From NCBI GenBank assembly GCA_031367435.1, contig JANLPV010000110.1, positions 15,763 to 79,762 on the forward strand: a DNA stretch of 64,000 nt. Reading direction: 5' to 3'. Numbering within the stretch: the first letter of the stretch is position 1; each line of letters begins with the position of its first letter. The stretch comes from WLMZ01 sp031367435. GTDB lineage: Bacteria > Actinomycetota > Acidimicrobiia > Acidimicrobiales > Ilumatobacteraceae. Position numbers and translations under genes: made by a program. Below the pieces are notes generated by a model. The model was given only the letters and a program-made list of their open reading frames with translations. It was not told the DNA's origin and made no database searches. Shown here in pieces: positions 59,550 to 64,000 of the stretch.

Positions 59550-60406
59550 CCAACCATCACACCAACAGCGCAACCCATCACGCCAACAGCGCAACGCAGC
59601 CGCGCCTGCCAGCCGTAATCGCGCAAGGTGTCTCAAAGGTGTTCAATGCCGGAGCGAGAAAGCAAGTCGACGCGTTGGTCGACATCTCACTCACGGTCCA
59701 ACCCGGTGAGTTCGTGTCGCTCATCGGTCCGTCTGGTTGCGGAAAATCGACACTGCTGCGGCTTATCGCCGACCTGCTCGGGGTGTCGTCCGGCTCGCTG
59801 ATCGTGAACGGTAAATCCGCCAAGCAGGCCCGCCTCGACCAGGACTACGGGATGGCGTTTCAACAGGCCGGACTCTTCGAATGGCGAACCGTTTCGAAGA
59901 ACATCGAGCTACCGATGGAGATCCGTGGTTGGGATCAGGCAAAACGCCAGGCGCGTTCGAAGGAGATGCTCGAACTCGTCAAACTCGATGAGTTTGCGTC
60001 GCATATGCCGTGGCAGCTCTCCGGCGGAATGCAACAGCGTGTTGCAATAGCACGAGCGCTTGCCGCGAACCCCCCATTGCTGCTCATGGACGAACCGTTT
60101 GGTGCTCTCGACGAGATGACACGCGAACATATGCAAGCCGAGTTGCTCAGCATCTGCGCACGCACCTCTACGACTGTCATTTTCGTCACGCATTCCATTC
60201 CCGAGGCCGTCTATCTATCAGATCGGGTCGTGGTGATGAGTCCGCGTCCCGGACGCATCACGGCGATCATCGACGTCAACCTCGGTGGCGATCGCGATGA
60301 CAACACTCGCGAGGCCGGTGAGTTCTACGCCAAGATCACCGAGGTACGTGAAGCGTTACGCGGCATAGAACATGTGGCTGGCTCGCGCGGAGTCGAAGAT
60401 CGATGA
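59546..60406 (+). CDS. ABC transporter ATP-binding protein
   Basis: A 286-aa nucleotide-binding subunit: Walker A GPSGCGKSTLLRLI, Q-loop FQQAGLFEWRTV, signature LSGGMQQRVAIARAL, Walker B LLLMDEPFGALD, H-loop VTHSIPEA. The SsuB/TauB-like type fits the SsuC-type permeases. A duplicated HHTNSAT/HHANSAT heptapeptide (21-bp repeat) opens the protein. GTGA overlap with the upstream permease and ATGA overlap with the downstream one. Confidence 0.93.
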   Translation: MTNHHTNSATHHANSATQPRLPAVIAQGVSKVFNAGARKQVDALVDISLTVQPGEFVSLIGPSGCGKSTLLRLIADLLGVSSGSLIVNGKSAKQARLDQDYGMAFQQAGLFEWRTVSKNIELPMEIRGWDQAKRQARSKEMLELVKLDEFASHMPWQLSGGMQQRVAIARALAANPPLLLMDEPFGALDEMTREHMQAELLSICARTSTTVIFVTHSIPEAVYLSDRVVVMSPRPGRITAIIDVNLGGDRDDNTREAGEFYAKITEVREALRGIEHVAGSRGVEDR

Positions 60407-61188
60407 AACTTTCGTCGCTCCGCCGCGCCCTCACCAGTCTCGTGGTGCCGACGGCATTTGGGATTGCGTTCTTATTCGTCTGGGAGTTCTTCGTGAGGTG
60501 GCGCGGCATCAAGCAGTACATCCTGCCGAAGCCATCCGCGATCTGGCATCAAGCCACCACCAACTTTGGGTTCTTGCGCTCAGCGTCCTCGGTCAGCGGA
60601 TTCAATGCGCTCGTCGGTCTTCTCTGCGGCGTCGTTCTCGGATGCCTCGTCGCGATGATTGCCAATCGATTCAAGTTGCTCGCAGAAGTGGTCACGCCGC
60701 TGTCGGCTGCTATCAGCGCGATACCAATCGTGGTGATCGTGTCGATTCTGAACAACATGTTCCGCATCGGCTCAGAGGTGCCACGAAGGCTGATGGTCAC
60801 CATCGTTGTGTTCTTCGTCGTCTTCGTCAACGTGTCGCGGGGCCTTCGCCAGAGCGACGCCACACAGATGGAGCTCATGCGGTCATATGCGGCGTCGGAT
60901 GCGCAGGTCATGAAGAAAGTGCGCCTCCCGAACTCGATGCCGTTCTTGTTTACGGCGATCAAAATTTCGGCCCCTCTTTCCGTTACGACCGCGTTTGTCT
61001 CCGAGTATTTCGGCGGCACCCAAGACGGGCTTGGTCAGAAGATTCCGGCGGCGATGGCGAACTCGAAAGATCCGCTCGGATGGGCGTACGTGGGTGCTGC
61101 GTGCGTCCTCGGCCTGGGGTTCTTCATCGCGGCTAATCTCTTGGAATACGTATCTGTTCCGTGGCAACGCGCGCGTATTTCTCGGTGA
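60403..61188 (+). CDS. ABC transporter permease (SsuC/ThiX type) 2
   Basis: A 261-aa inner-membrane permease with about six TM helices and an EAA-like loop MELMRSYAASDAQVMKKVRLP. It differs from the first permease by lacking the extended periplasmic segment, so the importer uses two distinct permease chains. Overlaps the ATPase gene by 4 nt and precedes the binding-protein gene by 34 nt. Confidence 0.9.
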   Translation: MKLSSLRRALTSLVVPTAFGIAFLFVWEFFVRWRGIKQYILPKPSAIWHQATTNFGFLRSASSVSGFNALVGLLCGVVLGCLVAMIANRFKLLAEVVTPLSAAISAIPIVVIVSILNNMFRIGSEVPRRLMVTIVVFFVVFVNVSRGLRQSDATQMELMRSYAASDAQVMKKVRLPNSMPFLFTAIKISAPLSVTTAFVSEYFGGTQDGLGQKIPAAMANSKDPLGWAYVGAACVLGLGFFIAANLLEYVSVPWQRARISR

Positions 61189-61222
61189 CATCTACACAAT
61201 CCACCAACAGCAAGGGGAGAGA

Positions 61223-62410
61223 ATGAAAGCAAGACAACTCAGCAAAGTGGTCGCGTTACTCGCGGTCACCGGCCTCGCTGTCGCAGCATGTGGCAGCGAC
61301 AAAAAGGCTTCGCCTACTGGTACCGGCGCCGGTGCTGGAACTGCCGCGATGTGCGATGCGAGCAAAGCTCCAGCCACGCTCACGAAGGTGAAACTGCAAC
61401 TGCAGTGGTTCACCCAGGCCCAGTTCGCCGGCTATTTCGCTGCCGTCGATCAAGGTTGCTACGCGGCAGAAGGTCTCAATGTTGAGATCGTCGAAGGCGG
61501 AGTCGAGATCGTGCCGCAAAAGCAGCTGGCCGACGGGCAGGTCGACTTCGCGCTGTCATGGGTGCCGAAGGCGTTGGCCTCGCGTGAAGCCGGTGCCGAC
61601 ATCGTCGACATCGCGCAGATCTATCAGCGTTCAGGCACCCTGCAGGTGTCCTTCAAAAAGACCGGCATTTCTTCGTCAGCCGATTTCAAAGGCAAGAAGA
61701 TTGGAAACTGGGGTTTCGGCAACGAGTACGAAATCTTCGCGGCCCTGTCAAAGAACAAGCTCGACCCTGCCAAAGACGTCACATTGCTTGCGCAGCAGTT
61801 CGATATGTCGGGCCTTTTGGCCGGCGACATCGATGCCGCTGAGGCGATGACGTACAACGAGTACGCGCAGGTGCTCGAGTCCAAGAACAAGGGCACAGGC
61901 AAGCTATACACGGCTGACGATCTCAATGTCGTGTCGTATGAGTCCGAAGGCGTTGGCATGTTGCAGGACGCAATCTGGGCTGATGCCAAGAAACTGGCAA
62001 ATGACGCGACATACAAGGCCACAGCGATCAAGTTCGTGAAGGCCTCGATCGAGGGTTGGGTGTTCTGCCGGGACAATCCTGAGAAGTGCCGCGACATCGT
62101 GGTCGCCAAAGGTTCCAAGCTCGGTTCGAGCCATCAGCTCTGGCAAATGAACGAGGTCAACAAGCTGGTGTGGCCCGCCGCCGGCGGAGTGGGCGTCATT
62201 GATCAGGCGGCATGGGATCGCACTATCAAGATTGCCCAAGAGACCAAGAATCTTGAGGGAGCGGCAGTGTTGACGAAGGCACCGGACGCCGGGGCATTCA
62301 CCAACGACATTGTGAATGAGGCACTCAAGCAACTCAAGGCGGCAGGGGTCGACGTAGCCGGAAGTGGATTCAAGCCACTCACGGTCACCTTGACCGAGGG
62401 TGGCTCCTGA
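61223..62410 (+). CDS. NMT1/THI5-like ABC substrate-binding lipoprotein
   Basis: A 395-aa periplasmic-type binding protein anchored by a lipobox (LAVAAC, Cys about 23). The NMT1/THI5 hallmark LQLQWFTQAQFAGYFAAVDQ opens the mature domain, followed by VDFALSWVPKALASR and NWGFGNEYEIFAAL. Members bind pyrimidine-like ligands (thiamin precursors), riboflavin or sulfonates. AGGGGAGA precedes ATG 61223. With the permeases and ATPase it completes an importer for the operon's substrate, plausibly a pyrimidine or a cyclic ureide. Confidence 0.9.
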   Translation: MKARQLSKVVALLAVTGLAVAACGSDKKASPTGTGAGAGTAAMCDASKAPATLTKVKLQLQWFTQAQFAGYFAAVDQGCYAAEGLNVEIVEGGVEIVPQKQLADGQVDFALSWVPKALASREAGADIVDIAQIYQRSGTLQVSFKKTGISSSADFKGKKIGNWGFGNEYEIFAALSKNKLDPAKDVTLLAQQFDMSGLLAGDIDAAEAMTYNEYAQVLESKNKGTGKLYTADDLNVVSYESEGVGMLQDAIWADAKKLANDATYKATAIKFVKASIEGWVFCRDNPEKCRDIVVAKGSKLGSSHQLWQMNEVNKLVWPAAGGVGVIDQAAWDRTIKIAQETKNLEGAAVLTKAPDAGAFTNDIVNEALKQLKAAGVDVAGSGFKPLTVTLTEGGS

Positions 62411-62432
62411 CCCGTTTTATGAAGAACGCGAT

Positions 62433-62464
62433 GAAGGGCGGGCAGTTCCGACTGCCTGCCCTTC
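62433..62464 (+). terminator. Rho-independent-type terminator of the operon
   Basis: A 13-bp stem (62433-62445 with 62452-62464, one G-T wobble) closes a TTCCGA loop and is followed by a T-rich GTTGTATTGT. It lies 22 nt after the binding-protein stop and ends the 53.7-62.4 kb transcript. Confidence 0.8.
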
Positions 62465-62505
62465 GTTGTATTGTCGGCAGGGACCATCGAGATTGTGAGT
62501 GAGCG

Positions 62506-63111
62506 GTGCCGAAACGAAATAGGACAAAAGAGCAACGCAAACAGTTTGGTCCGCCGCCAACAACCGCGGCTCCTGCGGCGACGGCGACGAACGCCCAGCC
62601 GGCACAGCAAGTACTCACGAAACCCGTGATCGATGAGCAGGCGCGCGCGGCAAGAATGTTCGCCGAGAGCCTCAGCGCCCACGAGGCAGCCGACCGTGCT
62701 GAACGCGAACGTGTGCGCGCCGAGACCGAACAGATGCAACGTCACGAAGTACTCAAGTCCAACAAGCAACGTGCGGCCGACCTGATCAAGGAACTTCGCG
62801 GACAGGATCGTGCTCGGCAGCGTCGCATCGAGGCCGAGGCCGCGTATCGACGAGCCCTTGCCGAGTTGCAGGAATTCGAAACGGGCGAACGTCCACATTG
62901 GGCCCCACCAATCGCAGAGGTCGATGACACCGAATTAGGTGACACCGATTCAACCGACATCGATTCAAGCGACATCGATTCAAGCGACACCGATTCAAGC
63001 GACACACACTCAAGCGACACCAACTCAAGCGACAACCACTCAAGCGACAACCACTCAAGCGACACCAAGGCAACCGAGGCCGATCCGGCTCCGGCGCCGT
63101 CCTCCGAGTGA
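62506..63111 (+). CDS. Coiled-coil protein with Ser-Asp pentapeptide repeat tail
   Basis: A 201-aa hydrophilic protein: basic, Pro/Ala-rich N-terminus (1-40), a long charged helix likely to be a coiled coil (45-130; Glu/Arg/Ala-rich), and an acidic tail of SSDTD/SSDID/SSDNH pentapeptides (about 145-185). No catalytic motif or membrane segment. GTG start. Its stop overlaps the GTG of the transporter gene by 4 nt. Function unknown. Confidence 0.7.
   Translation: MPKRNRTKEQRKQFGPPPTTAAPAATATNAQPAQQVLTKPVIDEQARAARMFAESLSAHEAADRAERERVRAETEQMQRHEVLKSNKQRAADLIKELRGQDRARQRRIEAEAAYRRALAELQEFETGERPHWAPPIAEVDDTELGDTDSTDIDSSDIDSSDTDSSDTHSSDTNSSDNHSSDNHSSDTKATEADPAPAPSSE
62941..63075. repeat. 15-bp tandem repeat array (nine units)
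   Basis: Nine consecutive 15-bp units of the type GACACCGATTCAAGC with point variants, in frame, encoding S-S-D-x-x pentapeptides at the end of the coiled-coil protein. Units lack the unique spacers and lengths of a CRISPR array. Confidence 0.92.
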
Positions 63112-64000
63112 CCAACCTCGCCGTCCCTTCCGCTCGCGGCGCAGCACTCGAACGTTTTGCGCCGTGGTTGTTCGTCGTTCTGTGGAGCACCGGATTCGTG
63201 GTTGCCCACTACGGCACTGAGGATGCCGGCCCGCTCACGTTCCTCACAGTTCGCCTCGCCGCAGCGGCCGCGCTGTTGTGGCTCGTCGCTGGCGTTACAA
63301 AGGCACCGTCGATCAATCGCGGTCAGTTCGGCTGGGCAGCAGTGGCCGGCCTCGGCATGCACGCGCTCTACCTCGGCGGCGTGTTCGTCGCGATCGCTCA
63401 TGGCTTACCGTCCGGCCTGAGCGCATTGATCGCAGGGTTGCATCCGGTGATCACCTCGATCGCGGCCCGTTGGTTACTACGCGAACGCCTTGCTCGCGTG
63501 CAATGGGTAGGCATCGGTCTGGGTCTGGTGGGCGTGATCGCCGTCGTTGTTGATCGGTTGCGCGCGCATTCCGGCGGCATCACCCGCTTCACACTGATCG
63601 CAATGGCGGTGTCGGTCATTGGCATGGCTGGCGGCACTTTGGTGCAACGGGCTCGAGGCGGTGCAATGCCAGTGCTGCGCGGCACGGCGATTCAGTACAC
63701 GACCGCAGCAACGGTTCTCGGAGTTGGCGCCGTGTTCAACGAACATTGGCAGTTCCACCCCACGCCGCGCCTGTGGTTCTCGTTGGCGTGGGCGTTGATC
63801 GTGCTCTCGATTGCCGCAGTGTTGATCATGATCGTGCTGCTACAGCGTCAGGCCGCGGCACGAGTCAGCAGTCTCTTCTTCCTGACGCCGGCATTGAGCA
63901 CGATGGAGGGCGCGATCCTGTTTCGAGAACGCCTCGGCATGCTCGCACTTGTCGGTTTCGTGATCGCGCTCGCTGGGGTGTGGTTGACGACGCGTCAGCC
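63108..64000 (+). CDS. EamA/DMT-family transporter, truncated by the window end
   Basis: A drug/metabolite-transporter-type membrane protein of at least 297 aa with about ten hydrophobic helices in two EamA repeats: APWLFVVLWSTGFVVAHYGT in the first, GLPSGLSALIAGLHPVITSI around the repeat hinge, and SLFFLTPALSTMEGAILFRE in the second. Members export or import small metabolites such as amino acids. GTG 63108 overlaps the preceding stop by 4 nt. No stop before 64000, so the C-terminus is missing, though little is likely lost. Confidence 0.88.
   Translation, partial: MTNLAVPSARGAALERFAPWLFVVLWSTGFVVAHYGTEDAGPLTFLTVRLAAAAALLWLVAGVTKAPSINRGQFGWAAVAGLGMHALYLGGVFVAIAHGLPSGLSALIAGLHPVITSIAARWLLRERLARVQWVGIGLGLVGVIAVVVDRLRAHSGGITRFTLIAMAVSVIGMAGGTLVQRARGGAMPVLRGTAIQYTTAATVLGVGAVFNEHWQFHPTPRLWFSLAWALIVLSIAAVLIMIVLLQRQAAARVSSLFFLTPALSTMEGAILFRERLGMLALVGFVIALAGVWLTTRQ

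Noticed and set aside
62941..63075. CRISPR array
   Set aside because: The repeats are contiguous 15-bp coding units with no spacers, and no cas gene is nearby.

Overview
The window is a gene-dense bacterial chromosome segment, G+C-rich by eye, with many 1-4 nt gene overlaps. It most likely comes from an actinobacterium, perhaps class Acidimicrobiia. The reasons are three luciferase-like (LLM) F420-type oxidoreductases plus an F420-type split-barrel protein, NarL-type two-component systems, a DUF2752 protein, a CoA-acylating MmsA and frequent GTG starts. The class assignment is inference; no rRNA gene is present.

Layout. 1-5.7 kb: a truncated GAF/HisKA_3 sensor kinase facing two response regulators and an orphan FtsX/MacB-type permease. 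5.9-7.0 kb: a small accessory patch with a hypothetical gene, the 3' half of a tRNA-Glu(CTC) and a toxin-antitoxin-like pair. 7.0-9.8 kb: a two-domain NTF2-like protein, an acyl-CoA dehydrogenase and a DUF1697 protein. 9.8-18.6 kb: a minus-strand purine operon, purL-purQ-purC-purF-purD/purM-purN, in which every junction overlaps by 1 or 4 nt. Here purD and purM are fused, and PurL has a PurS-like N-terminus. 18.7-21.8 kb: an OSBS-type enolase-superfamily enzyme, an LLM oxidoreductase, an alpha/beta hydrolase and a small membrane protein upstream on the same strand. 21.9-34 kb: SDR, amidase, MFS transporter, a flavin disulfide reductase homologue lacking one redox cysteine, a molybdopterin oxidoreductase, MscL, a secreted SGNH protein and an ABC-F ATPase. 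34-46.5 kb: a GGDEF-EAL protein, a class IV aminotransferase, secreted proteins, a LysR regulator with a divergent 39-aa gene, LLM plus enoyl-CoA hydratase, class I fumarase, and a second two-component system divergent from a lipoprotein. 46.5-47 kb: a decayed type I restriction R-subunit fragment. 47-53.5 kb: TauE-like permease, HrpB helicase, several small proteins and a MocR regulator.

53.7-62.4 kb holds the most system-like block: beta-ureidopropionase, dihydropyrimidinase, CoA-acylating semialdehyde dehydrogenase, an F420-type LLM oxidoreductase and a complete NMT1/THI5-type ABC importer. It is divergent from the MocR gene and closed by a strong hairpin terminator. Together these look like uptake and reductive breakdown of pyrimidines or related cyclic ureides. 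No dihydropyrimidine dehydrogenase or beta-alanine aminotransferase is present in the window, which makes the LLM enzyme a candidate for an unassigned redox step.

A cross-window theme is short in-frame tandem repeats (15-, 18- or 21-bp units) near the termini of unrelated genes.
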